Assembly: GCF_900155365.1 (NCBI RefSeq)
Contig: NZ_LT699743.1
Coordinates: forward strand, 312,219-376,218
Direction of reading: 5' to 3'
From: Collinsella bouchesdurhonensis
Lineage (GTDB): Bacteria; Actinomycetota; Coriobacteriia; Coriobacteriales; Coriobacteriaceae
Length of the DNA: 64,000 nucleotides
Position numbers and translations under genes: made by a program. Numbering within the stretch: the stretch's first letter is position 1; each line of letters begins with the position of its first letter. This document shows, piece after piece, positions 18,280-27,044 of this stretch. The notes under the pieces were generated by a model. That model was not told where the DNA came from, made no database searches, and saw only the letters and a program-made list of their open reading frames with translations.

Positions 18280-20460
18280 CTACATTAGCTTCGTCTCTTC
18301 GAGCTTCTCGATAATCCAGTTGTTCGCACGGATCACCGGACGTCGGAACAGCAGACCAAGCGCCAAGGACGGCAGCAGGTACAGGGCAAGGATACCCATC
18401 TCGATCCAGACTTCAGCCCCATATGAACCCGCGATGGCCGCGTGCATGGCCGCAATACCATGCGTGAAGGGCAAGAACGGATAGACCGCCTGGAAGAACG
18501 GCGCCGTCATCTCGATGGGGAACGTGCCGCCCGAACCGCCCACCTGCATGACCAGCAATACCACCGCGAGCGCTTTGCCGATATCACCAAACGAAACGGT
18601 AAAGGTGTAGATGATATTGGAAAACACCAAGCTCGCGATCCATGCTGCCAAGATGAACTGGAACGGATGGATGCACTGAATGCGGAAGAACAAAATGTCG
18701 CCCAGGCACACGAGCGTTGCCTGACACAGTGCGAGCATGCCAAAGAGCATGTAGCGGCCCAGATAAATCTCGTGCAGGCGGAACGGCTTTAGCTCGTTGA
18801 GCAGTTTATCGTCCACCGAGACCTTCATCATGGCGGCAAGAACGATGCTTCCCACCCACAGAGAGAGAATCGTGTAGAACGGTGCCATGGAGCTGCCATA
18901 GTTCTTGATGGGATAGATGGCCTTGCGGTCGATTCCCACCGGCGCTGCAAGGGAATCGGCGAGTCCCTCGGGATCTTCGCCGATAATCGAGCGAATGGAC
19001 TCAAGGTCGTTATTGGCAACCGCGGTATCGAGCTTTTCCTTGATGGTGGAAAGGTCCTTGCCCGCATTGGTGAGTGCTGTTGCGGTGTCGCTCAACACAC
19101 CATTGAGGTCGTTGAGGTTGCCGCTCAGCGAAGTGGCAGCAGCAGAAAGCGACGCCACCGTGTCATCCAAATTCTTCGAGATATCGGCGCTTGAGGTCGC
19201 AATGCCCGAGATGGTGGACTGGAGCTGAGAAGCCTGATCTTTCAGGTTGCCCTCATAGTCGTCTTTCACGCCGCCGATACCCGACTTGACCTGCGCGATC
19301 AGATCGGTCACCTCTTTTTTGGTCGCAGCGACGTCTGCCGCACCGGAAGACAGTTTAGAAGCCGCATCCGAAATGCCGCTCGACAGCGTATCGTACGAAT
19401 CGGCAAGCTTGCCCACGCTCGCAGCAACCTGGTCAAGTTGGGCGGAAACCTGCGGGAACTTGGTCTTTAAATCCAAGATCTCCTGCTGGATACCGCGAAT
19501 CTCCTCGGCATGTGAGCTCAAGTTATCGGCGATATCGTTGAGCTGGCCCACGGTAAGGTCCACATGGTTGCCTGCATCAGTAAACGCCTGATCCACCGCG
19601 CTCGATACCGCATCAAAACTGCCGGCACTATTCCGCAGCGCCTGATTGATGGAAGATGTGGCCCCCGAAAGCGCGGACTTGATATCATCAAGTCCGTTTT
19701 GAGCATCCGTGAGAAGCTGGCTTGCCGCGTCAGACGTGCTCGAATTTTGCGATAACGAAGAGCCGGCATTGGCAAGCAGACCCGAGGAAGACGCAAGGAC
19801 GTCCGAAAGGGAGGATACCGATTGGCCGGCACGCGTTAGTTCATTGGCCCCATCGCCCAGCGAGGAGGACAGATGCGCCACGAAGTTCGCCACCTGGTCG
19901 CTATCCATAAACTCAAGTAAGCTCGAGGCGGTTGCCAAACCGATATTGCCAACCGTTTCGGTAAACGTCTTGTTGATCTGGCTTTGGACAGCGCTGGAGC
20001 CCTTTTCGGTCACGATCTGCGCGATCGCGTTGACCTTTTGGTTCTCGTAATACTCGATATCCGAATGCTTCACCTCGGTAGAGAACAGCGTCATCATGTT
20101 GGCGCTGAAGTCGGATGGAATCACCACGGCGGCATAGTACTTACCCGACTTGACGCCATCGACCGCTTCGTCCTTATCCACAAAGGTCCAGTCAAAGCTA
20201 TCGTTGGCGCGCAGAGAGTTGACCACCGAGTCGCCAATGTTCACCTCGACGGGGATCAAATCGCTCTTGTAGCCCTTGTCGGCATTGGCAACAGCTACCT
20301 TGAGATTGCCGGTATTGCCATACGGATCCCAGCTGCCCGCAATGTTGAACCAAGCATAGAGAGCAGGAACCACAACAAGACCCACGACCACGACCATGCC
20401 GATAACGCTATGGAGCACATTTTCGCAGTCACGACGGAAAAGCTTCAGGATATTTTTCAT
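18280..20460 (-). CDS. YhgE/Pip family membrane protein (copy 1)
   Basis: 726 aa. One N-terminal membrane helix is followed by the family's ALYAWFNIAGSWDPYGNT segment and a very long extracytoplasmic region (~residues 45-510) rich in Ser/Ala/Asp heptads, predicted coiled coil. About five C-terminal membrane helices end the protein. This is the layout of Pip (phage infection protein) / YhgE, related to ABC-2 type permeases. Its ATG overlaps the stop of the upstream paralogue (ATGA), so the two are translated together. Proteins of this family have been linked to phage adsorption and to type VII secretion accessory roles. No ATPase or WXG100 gene is nearby. Confidence 0.88.
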   Translation of the reverse strand: MKNILKLFRRDCENVLHSVIGMVVVVGLVVVPALYAWFNIAGSWDPYGNTGNLKVAVANADKGYKSDLIPVEVNIGDSVVNSLRANDSFDWTFVDKDEAVDGVKSGKYYAAVVIPSDFSANMMTLFSTEVKHSDIEYYENQKVNAIAQIVTEKGSSAVQSQINKTFTETVGNIGLATASSLLEFMDSDQVANFVAHLSSSLGDGANELTRAGQSVSSLSDVLASSSGLLANAGSSLSQNSSTSDAASQLLTDAQNGLDDIKSALSGATSSINQALRNSAGSFDAVSSAVDQAFTDAGNHVDLTVGQLNDIADNLSSHAEEIRGIQQEILDLKTKFPQVSAQLDQVAASVGKLADSYDTLSSGISDAASKLSSGAADVAATKKEVTDLIAQVKSGIGGVKDDYEGNLKDQASQLQSTISGIATSSADISKNLDDTVASLSAAATSLSGNLNDLNGVLSDTATALTNAGKDLSTIKEKLDTAVANNDLESIRSIIGEDPEGLADSLAAPVGIDRKAIYPIKNYGSSMAPFYTILSLWVGSIVLAAMMKVSVDDKLLNELKPFRLHEIYLGRYMLFGMLALCQATLVCLGDILFFRIQCIHPFQFILAAWIASLVFSNIIYTFTVSFGDIGKALAVVLLVMQVGGSGGTFPIEMTAPFFQAVYPFLPFTHGIAAMHAAIAGSYGAEVWIEMGILALYLLPSLALGLLFRRPVIRANNWIIEKLEETKLM

Positions 20461-23228
20461 TCGGCATCACCGCCCTTCGTGTTTGAATCGTCTTGCTTGA
20501 GGTGCGCCCCCGGCAAGGGAGCGGTTACATCCAGATCTTGCACCGCGCCCAGCTCCGCATGGGCGCCGAGAGGTGCGGAGTTAGCAACGGTGTCCTCATC
20601 GGCATCGTCAACGACGCCAGCAGGTTTTTTGGCAGACTTTGCCGTGGGCTGCGGTGCTACGCCAAACATCTTTGCCACTCCAGGCATGGCCGAGGTGTGC
20701 TCGCGAATCTCGTTGCGCAGACTCTCGTCAGACAGAGCGGAGACGCGCATCTGCGTATTAAGGCTCTCGCGCACGTACTCGAGATTAATGAGATAGGCGG
20801 CGATGACAATAACGCTGACGATCCACAACACGAGCATCCAGATGCGCCCGTTGTTATCCAAATCGAGCGTGGACGTCAGAATAAAGAGCAGAAGCTGTAC
20901 GCCAAAGATGGCGAAGAAGCCCGCCTTCACACGACTACCGTACGTACGGGCAAAGCGCGTTGCGCGCTCGATCAGCGCCTGGCGGAACCCAGCGGTATCG
21001 AGAATGGCACGCATGGCCGTGCGCAGCGAGTAGCGCTGGCGCGGCAAGTCATCCTTCTCGCAAATCATCACACCGGTTGCGGCGAGCTGGCGATCGAACA
21101 GCAGGTTGAGATTGAGCAGCAAGGGGCGCAGCCACACGCCGATCCCCAAAGCGATTGCCACAAAGATAAGCAACACGCCCAGGTTGATGATGTAGTTCAT
21201 GCCATACATGCCGCCCACGCACTCGCGCATGGCGTTAATACCGTAGGTGAAAGGCAGCAGCGGGTGCAGCCAGTTAAAGAAGGGCGGCATCATTTCGATG
21301 GGATACATGCCCGAAGATCCCGGAATCTGCACGATAACCAATATGACGCCGATAGCCTTGCCGATGTGCTTGAAGGCCACGCTCAGCGCGTAAATGATAT
21401 TCACGTAGACAAACGAGATGCACATGCCCGCAAAGACAAACAGCACCGGATGCAGGCACTGAACACCAATGATCAGGTCGCCCACGCAGACGATAATCGC
21501 CTGCATGATTCCCAAGAGCATCATCAGCAGCCAGCGGCCAAAATAGCCCTCTTTTGCCGTGTAGGCGCCAATGCCCTCGCGGTCGACCTCGAGTTTGAAG
21601 ATGGCGATAAGCACGTAGCCGCCCACCCACAGGGCGAGATTGGTGTAGAACGGCGCGATGCCCGAGCCAAAGCTCGCCACGGGGTACACCACCTTGCTCT
21701 TGATCTTCACCGGCGAGGTCATGAAGTCGGCGATGTCGTCGACATTGACGTCAAGCAGGTCGGCAAGCTGGCCCGCTACCTCGGAACTGTGAAGTGCCGC
21801 GACGTCGTTTGCAGCCACATCGAGCTTTTGCTGAATCGTCGCCAGCTGATCGCTCGTGTCGGCGAGCGTAGCCTTCGCCTGGTCGAGCAGGGAAGAAAGC
21901 TGGGTGAGCGACGAGCGCGCCTGAGAAATGGTGGGAGTAAGCGAAGCTAGGACGCCCTTAAGGTCTCCCGAGCAATCAGAGAATGAATCGAGGCCCGAAT
22001 TGAGCTGCGGAATCACGCTGGTATTGAGGTCTTCTTGCATCTTTCCCAGCGCCGTCACGCCATCTTGCACACTCGTATTGATGGAATCAGAGGCGTTGGC
22101 AAGATTGCCAGCATCCGTCTTGATGGCGTCGCTTTGCGCCTGAAGGCCGCTCACAACGCCGGCCAGGTTGTCGTTTTGCTGCTGCAGCGAAGAGATAATC
22201 CGCGCGATAGAGCTATTGAACTCGGCATCGTCGGGCAGCGTACTGCGCAGTGCCTCGATGGCGGCATTGTTCTTATCCACGAGACCCTGAACATCCGAGA
22301 GGGCAAGGTCGACCTTGGTCTGGGCCGCAATCACCGTACCGGAGAGCTTGCCCACGGCGGCATTTGCCTTTGACGAAGCCTGCGCCAAGCCCGTGCCGCC
22401 CTGCGCAAGAGCGCTTGAAAGCGAGGTGTGAAGCTTGGCAGCAGAAGTGCGAGTCGACGTAAGAAGTTGATTTCCCTGGTCGAGGGCATCGTTGAGGGAA
22501 GGCATCTGCCCACTCAAGCCGCCGAGCGCGGCATCCGCCGAAGCGATGGCATCTTTGGTGGTATCAATCGTGCCGGCCATGCCATCGAGCGCATCACGCA
22601 CCTTCTGCACCGAGCCGCTTGCGTTTTGAATGGTCAGGACAAGGTTGTCCTGGGCGGTCTGCGCGCCCGCCTCCAAGTCGACACCCGCCTTCTGCGCAAT
22701 CTCCACCACCGTCTGGCTCACGGTGGAGACAAAGGTCTCGTTAACTTGCTCTTCCACCGTATTAGCACCCGTATCGGTCACCTTGACGGCAACGGCGCTC
22801 TTCTTCTCGTTGACGTAGTAGGTCAGTTTGGGCTGGTGGAAGTCGCCCGAGAGCATGCTCAGCATGCCCTCGCTAAAGTCGGGCGGGATGACGAGCGCGG
22901 CGTAGTACTTCCCTGCCTCGACGCCTTCTTTGGCCTCCTTTTCGGAGTCCACAATGGTCCAGCCCAGCTGGTCGTTGTCCTTGAGTTTGTCGATAACCTC
23001 GTCACCAGCATTAAGCTCGCCCACCAAATCGTTGGTAGTGCCTTTATCGTTATTGGCGACAGCGATTTTGATGTTCTGGGTGTTTCCGTACGGATCCCAA
23101 TTGGCAACGATGTTGTACCACGCATAAAGCGACGGAATGATGCATACGCCGATGGTGATGACAAGCGCAACGGGATTGCAGAGCAGTCGTTTGATGTCGC
23201 GCTTGAAGATTGCGAGGGCTTTTTTCAC
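20457..23228 (-). CDS. YhgE/Pip family membrane protein (copy 2, larger)
   Basis: About 923 aa. It has the same architecture as its downstream neighbour: N-terminal helix, SLYAWYNIVANWDPYGNT, a long coiled-coil ectodomain, and C-terminal membrane helices. It adds ~190 residues after the membrane block: further hydrophobic helices and a charged, probably cytosolic tail containing AKSAKKPAG. The start is uncertain: GTG 23228 has a weak GGACGG about 6 nt upstream, and GTG 23246 is in frame without a site. It is first in a two-gene operon preceded by a strong dyad operator (23337-23366). The two copies may form a heteromer. Confidence 0.85.
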   Translation of the reverse strand: MKKALAIFKRDIKRLLCNPVALVITIGVCIIPSLYAWYNIVANWDPYGNTQNIKIAVANNDKGTTNDLVGELNAGDEVIDKLKDNDQLGWTIVDSEKEAKEGVEAGKYYAALVIPPDFSEGMLSMLSGDFHQPKLTYYVNEKKSAVAVKVTDTGANTVEEQVNETFVSTVSQTVVEIAQKAGVDLEAGAQTAQDNLVLTIQNASGSVQKVRDALDGMAGTIDTTKDAIASADAALGGLSGQMPSLNDALDQGNQLLTSTRTSAAKLHTSLSSALAQGGTGLAQASSKANAAVGKLSGTVIAAQTKVDLALSDVQGLVDKNNAAIEALRSTLPDDAEFNSSIARIISSLQQQNDNLAGVVSGLQAQSDAIKTDAGNLANASDSINTSVQDGVTALGKMQEDLNTSVIPQLNSGLDSFSDCSGDLKGVLASLTPTISQARSSLTQLSSLLDQAKATLADTSDQLATIQQKLDVAANDVAALHSSEVAGQLADLLDVNVDDIADFMTSPVKIKSKVVYPVASFGSGIAPFYTNLALWVGGYVLIAIFKLEVDREGIGAYTAKEGYFGRWLLMMLLGIMQAIIVCVGDLIIGVQCLHPVLFVFAGMCISFVYVNIIYALSVAFKHIGKAIGVILVIVQIPGSSGMYPIEMMPPFFNWLHPLLPFTYGINAMRECVGGMYGMNYIINLGVLLIFVAIALGIGVWLRPLLLNLNLLFDRQLAATGVMICEKDDLPRQRYSLRTAMRAILDTAGFRQALIERATRFARTYGSRVKAGFFAIFGVQLLLFILTSTLDLDNNGRIWMLVLWIVSVIVIAAYLINLEYVRESLNTQMRVSALSDESLRNEIREHTSAMPGVAKMFGVAPQPTAKSAKKPAGVVDDADEDTVANSAPLGAHAELGAVQDLDVTAPLPGAHLKQDDSNTKGGDAE

Positions 23229-23336
23229 GCAGAGCCGTCCAATCACGAGTTCGAGTGAGCTACATTTAGGTCTATTCTACGCGTACATCTGTACATCTGC
23301 GCAGTCCAGGCCTTAATTTTAACGCAACGAAATATA

Positions 23337-23366
23337 CTACAAGTGTATATAAATGTACACTTGTAG
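23337..23366 (-). promoter_or_regulatory. Dyad operator and promoter of the YhgE/Pip operon
   Basis: CTACAAGTGTA (23337-23347) and TACACTTGTAG (23356-23366) are perfect 11-bp inverted arms with an 8-bp spacer. On the minus strand the site supplies a -35-like ACTTGT, and TAAAAT lies 17 nt further on. This is the form of a TetR-type operator overlapping a promoter. No regulator gene is adjacent. Confidence 0.65.
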
Positions 23367-23464
23367 AAAATCTCTCCAAATCGTTTCGATATTTGGGAAG
23401 CGGGCCCTCCGTCCCTTCCCACAAGCAGATATTCCCGCAGTAGATTCCCAACGCCATAAGAGAA

Positions 23465-23532
23465 GGGCCGGTCCCCTTCAGTCGGGCGAACGTTCGTGCA
23501 ACCACGTTCGACTGACTGAAGGGGACCGGCCC
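23465..23532 (-). repeat. Large inverted repeat downstream of htpG, probable terminator
   Basis: Perfect 19-bp arms (23465-23483 and 23514-23532, containing GGTCCCCTTCAG / CTGAAGGGGACC) enclose 30 nt that hold a further CGAACG/CGTTCG pairing. On the minus strand TTCTCTT follows. It lies 32 bp after the htpG stop. It can terminate htpG, but the arm length is well beyond an ordinary terminator. The remainder of 23229-23564 holds the Pip operator and no gene. Confidence 0.7.
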
Positions 23533-23564
23533 GAAGGGATTCGCAGGCGTTAATCTACGCTAAT

Positions 23565-25580
23565 CTACATGAGCTCGCAGACGCTTGCGGCAAACGCCAC
23601 GGGGTCCTCGGGAAGAATGCCCTCGACCAGCAACGCCTGGTCATACAGAAGGCCGGCGTACAGCTTGATCTTCTCGGCATCGCCTGCCTCGTTTGCAGAA
23701 ACGAGCTTCTTAAAGACGGGATGCTTTGCATTGAGCTCAAGCACTCGCTGGCTCTTGGGCATGCCTTCGGCCTCCGCGGACGGATCGCGGCGCAGCACGC
23801 GCTCCATCTCCAGCGAAAGCGGACCCTCGGTAGTAATGCAAGCGGGAGCATCGGTCAGGCGCGCAGAAACAGCCACCTTCTCGACCTTATCGCCCAAGGC
23901 CTCCTTCATCGCCGTGAAAAGCGACTCGTTCTCCTTGGTAGCCTCCTCGGCATCCTTCTTCTCGTCCTCGGTCGCAAGGTCAAGATCGCCCGTTGCAACG
24001 TTTTTGAGTTCGAAAGTACGGTCCTCGGTCTCGGGCTCGGCGCCGTCGGCCACCGCTTTCTCAGCAGCCTCACGGGCGGCATCGTCCTCGTAGACCTTGG
24101 GCAGATCATGGGCATGGTAAGAACGCATGGCCTGGAAGGTAAACTCGTCGACATCGGCCGTGAGCAGCAAGACGTCGTACCCGCGGGCAAGCACGCCCGT
24201 CACAACAGGCATCTTAGACAGACGCTCGCGCGAATCGCCAGCAGCATAGTAGATAGCCTTTTGATCGGCAGGCATCGCCTTGGCATACTCAGCCAGCGTG
24301 ACCATCTTCTGCTCTTTGGCGCTGTAGAACAAAAGCAGGTCGGCGAGCTCGTCTGCCTTCATGCCATAGCTCGAATAGATACCGTACTTAAGGCCACGAC
24401 CAAAGTTCTCAAAGAACTTCTCGTACGCCTCGCGATCGTTATCGCGCATATCCTCCAGATCGGAAGAGATCTTCTTCTCCACGCGCTTGGCAATGGCTCG
24501 CAGCTGGCGATTTTGCTGCAGAGTCTCGCGGCTGATGTTGAGCGAAACGTCGGCAGAGTCGACCACGCCACGCACGAAGTTGAAGTAGTCGGGCAGCAGA
24601 TCGGCGCACTTCTCCATGATCAGCACGTTGGAGCTATAAAGAGAGAGGCCTTTCTCGTAATCCTTGCTATACAGGTCAAACGGTGCACGACCAGGGATAA
24701 ACAGCAGAGCATCGTACTCGAGCGTACCTTCCGCATGGAAAGAAATGGTGCGCGCCGGGTCCTCGAAATCATGGAACGTGCTCTTGTAGAACTCGTTGTA
24801 ATCCTTTTGCTCCACGTCGGAGGCGTGCTTCTTCCAGATGGGAGTCATGGAGTTGACGGTCTCGAGCTCCTCATAATCCTCCCACTCGGGCGTATAGTCG
24901 TCGCCAGCGTCCTCGGGCTTGGGCTTCTCGCGATGCTTGGTAACCATCATCTGGATGGGGTAGCGCACATAGTTGCTGTACTGCTTGATCAAGTTCTTGA
25001 GGCCCCACTCGGACAGGTAGGTGTCAAAGCCCTCGCCGTCTTCGCCGCCCTCGTCCTCGCGGATCGTCAGAATAACATCGGTACCGTGGGTGGCGCGCTC
25101 GGCGGGCTCGATGGTGTAGCCCTCAAGGCCGTCACTCTCCCACACGTTGGCTTCGTCGGAACCAAAAGCGCGGCTCACAACGCGCACACGGCTCGCTACC
25201 ATGAAGGCAGAGTAAAAGCCCACGCCAAACTGGCCGATGATGTCCACATCGTTGCCCTGGCTCTCGGCATTCTCGGTCTTGAACTCCTGGCTGCCGGAAT
25301 GGGCGATGGTACCCAGGTTCTTCTCCAGCTCCTCGGCAGTCATGCCAATGCCGTTATCCGAAATGGTGAGCGTACGATTGTCCTTATCAAAGGAGACGCG
25401 GATGGCAAGATCGGCACTGTCGATATCCACGTCATTATCCGTAAGGCTCTTGAAGTTGAGCTTGTCCACAGCGTCGGAAGCATTGGAGATAAGCTCGCGC
25501 AGGAAGATCTCTTTATTGGTATAGATGGAGTTGATCATCAGATCGAGCAGCTTTTTGCTCTCTGTCTTGAACTTGCGCAT
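23565..25580 (-). CDS. htpG: Molecular chaperone HtpG (Hsp90)
   Basis: 671 aa. An ATP-dependent Hsp90 chaperone of the cytoplasm. The N-terminal ATPase domain shows the family motifs: EIFLRELISNASDA with the catalytic Glu and nucleotide-binding Asn, DNGIGM, and GQFGVGFYSAFMV. Middle and dimerisation domains follow, with the middle-domain Arg segment LNISRETLQQNRQL. The linker near residues 230-260 is short and acidic. ATG 25580 has GAAAGGA 7 nt upstream; the frame extends 19 codons further without a site. Flanked by a large hairpin downstream and a MITE-like element upstream. No HspR or CIRCE operator is evident. Confidence 0.97.
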   Translation of the reverse strand: MRKFKTESKKLLDLMINSIYTNKEIFLRELISNASDAVDKLNFKSLTDNDVDIDSADLAIRVSFDKDNRTLTISDNGIGMTAEELEKNLGTIAHSGSQEFKTENAESQGNDVDIIGQFGVGFYSAFMVASRVRVVSRAFGSDEANVWESDGLEGYTIEPAERATHGTDVILTIREDEGGEDGEGFDTYLSEWGLKNLIKQYSNYVRYPIQMMVTKHREKPKPEDAGDDYTPEWEDYEELETVNSMTPIWKKHASDVEQKDYNEFYKSTFHDFEDPARTISFHAEGTLEYDALLFIPGRAPFDLYSKDYEKGLSLYSSNVLIMEKCADLLPDYFNFVRGVVDSADVSLNISRETLQQNRQLRAIAKRVEKKISSDLEDMRDNDREAYEKFFENFGRGLKYGIYSSYGMKADELADLLLFYSAKEQKMVTLAEYAKAMPADQKAIYYAAGDSRERLSKMPVVTGVLARGYDVLLLTADVDEFTFQAMRSYHAHDLPKVYEDDAAREAAEKAVADGAEPETEDRTFELKNVATGDLDLATEDEKKDAEEATKENESLFTAMKEALGDKVEKVAVSARLTDAPACITTEGPLSLEMERVLRRDPSAEAEGMPKSQRVLELNAKHPVFKKLVSANEAGDAEKIKLYAGLLYDQALLVEGILPEDPVAFAASVCELM

Positions 25581-25762
25581 ATACGCATCCTTTCGCTTTG
25601 ACGGCGCCCGAAAAACAGCCCGACAGGCGGGCCGCATCAGACCTCATACGTTGAGACTTAGATTTTATATCCCAACATCGCGCATATATACGTTGCCAGT
25701 CTATTTTTTGCATAAAGCAAGGATGGAGAGGCGATAAGCTTCTTCAAAACAACCGGTCGCCG

Positions 25763-25906
25763 GAGAAACTTCCTGATTTCAGTACCAGTATTTGATTTTG
25801 CCTAGTAGACTCTATAAATAGCGTTTCATTATCTGGTCTTTTTCTTTGAAAAAGACACCTCTACTCAGCGAATACCCATACTGCTACTGAAATCAGGAAG
25901 TTTCTC
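25763..25906. repeat. MITE-like element with 29-bp terminal inverted repeats
   Basis: A 144-bp element whose first and last 29 bp are inverted copies with one mismatch (outer ends GAGAAACTTCCTG and CAGGAAGTTTCTC). The interior is AT-rich and holds a GTCTTTTTC/GAAAAAGAC hairpin. Flanking TCGCCG and TCGACG could be a worn target duplication. It has no coding capacity. It ends 28 bp before the start of the gene at 25935 and lies in the htpG upstream region, where nothing else of note is seen. Confidence 0.65.
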
Positions 25907-25934
25907 TCGACGCGGCTTGAATGGAGCGGTTTTA

Positions 25935-27002
25935 ATGCCTCAAACCGTCTGCGCACAGAGCGCTTTTCGCTTTCACCGGGTTCCCCCACAACTCCGAGCG
26001 CTCTACCCCCCGTTACCGGGCACATATCAAGACTCGAATCATCGCAAGCTCGCATCGTGCAGCACGGCTTCTGATCTGCTCGGTACCCCCATTCATCGTC
26101 TTGTTCGCGCAAGGTCCGCTGTTAATTCCGGCACCACCTATCAATCGCATCTCGTTGGCAGCGAACTTCCGTTTGGCTGCATCCAAGAAACCGATCACGG
26201 CTTTTTGCTCGCCGGGCCCGAGCTTACGCTTCTTACTATGGCACCCAGCATCGACCGCATTGAGCTTTTGATGGCAACCTATGAACTTTGCGGCTCGTTC
26301 TCCGTTTTTCAACCGACAGTACAAGCCGAAAGCTTGCTCAAGGAGGCTGTCGATCAGGGCTTTATCCCCGAAAACGCCGGATGGAAACGGGTCGTCGATA
26401 CGAAGGATGCCCAGACATCGCTCTGGAAACGAGACCCGATGACCGGTCCCGAATCGCTTCGTTCATTCCTCGACCAGACAAAGGGTCTGCGCGGGTCCAA
26501 AAATCTCGCCTGGGCCATCGATCGCGTAACAGGGACCTGCGCTTCCCCCTTTGAGGTACAGGCATCCATTTTGCTGGGCCTCTCGCGAAGGCTTGGGGGC
26601 GAAGGTCTTCCCATCCAGAACAATCACCGCATCCGCCTTAACAAGCAAGCCCGAACGCTCTACGGACACGGCCATTGCTTTGCCGACATCTATATAGAGG
26701 CAAGCGGATCGCATCCCGCCCTTGATATCGAGTGCCAGGGCCGCAGTATCCACGATAGCGAAGCCGCTGGAATCTCCGATGCCGATAGGGCGGCAGCGTT
26801 AGAACGCATGGGGATCCAGGTCATCCAACTATCTTATAAGCAGTTCTCAAACGAGCGCAGCTATCAAGCGGTAAAGGAGCTTATCGCACTCAAGCTTGGC
26901 GTACCCGTCAAGCCAAAGACGCCAAAGGAGCAGACAGCAGAAAAAGCCCTGCGTCACAAGCTCTTTATCGATTGGAACACGCTCGGCACAAGAGCTCGAT
27001 AG
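25935..27002 (+). CDS. Hypothetical protein with PD-(D/E)XK nuclease-like C-terminal domain
   Basis: 355 aa. The C-terminal third resembles DUF559/Vsr-like restriction-fold domains: a strand with FADIYIE, then ALDIECQGRSIHDSE giving a D...ExQ core, then RAAALERMGIQVIQLSYKQF. The N-terminal half has Tyr/Ser-Gly motifs and a SIDRIELLMATYELCG segment resembling AbiEi-like proteins, which is only a weak resemblance. ATG 25935 has GGAG 8 nt upstream; an in-frame TTG 18 nt earlier does not. The gene stands alone between htpG and phoR, on the opposite strand to both, behind a MITE-like element. A defence or toxin-antitoxin role is possible but unproven. Confidence 0.65.
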   Translation: MPQTVCAQSAFRFHRVPPQLRALYPPLPGTYQDSNHRKLASCSTASDLLGTPIHRLVRARSAVNSGTTYQSHLVGSELPFGCIQETDHGFLLAGPELTLLTMAPSIDRIELLMATYELCGSFSVFQPTVQAESLLKEAVDQGFIPENAGWKRVVDTKDAQTSLWKRDPMTGPESLRSFLDQTKGLRGSKNLAWAIDRVTGTCASPFEVQASILLGLSRRLGGEGLPIQNNHRIRLNKQARTLYGHGHCFADIYIEASGSHPALDIECQGRSIHDSEAAGISDADRAAALERMGIQVIQLSYKQFSNERSYQAVKELIALKLGVPVKPKTPKEQTAEKALRHKLFIDWNTLGTRAR

Positions 27003-27044
27003 CGGCCGTCCCTACATGAAGTGCGCACTGGACAAAGCGAAGCC

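Noticed and set aside
23353-23553. 66-codon plus-strand frame starting inside the Pip operator, considered as its missing regulator
   Set aside because: Arg/Ser-rich, no helix-turn-helix pattern, and it runs through the large inverted repeat.
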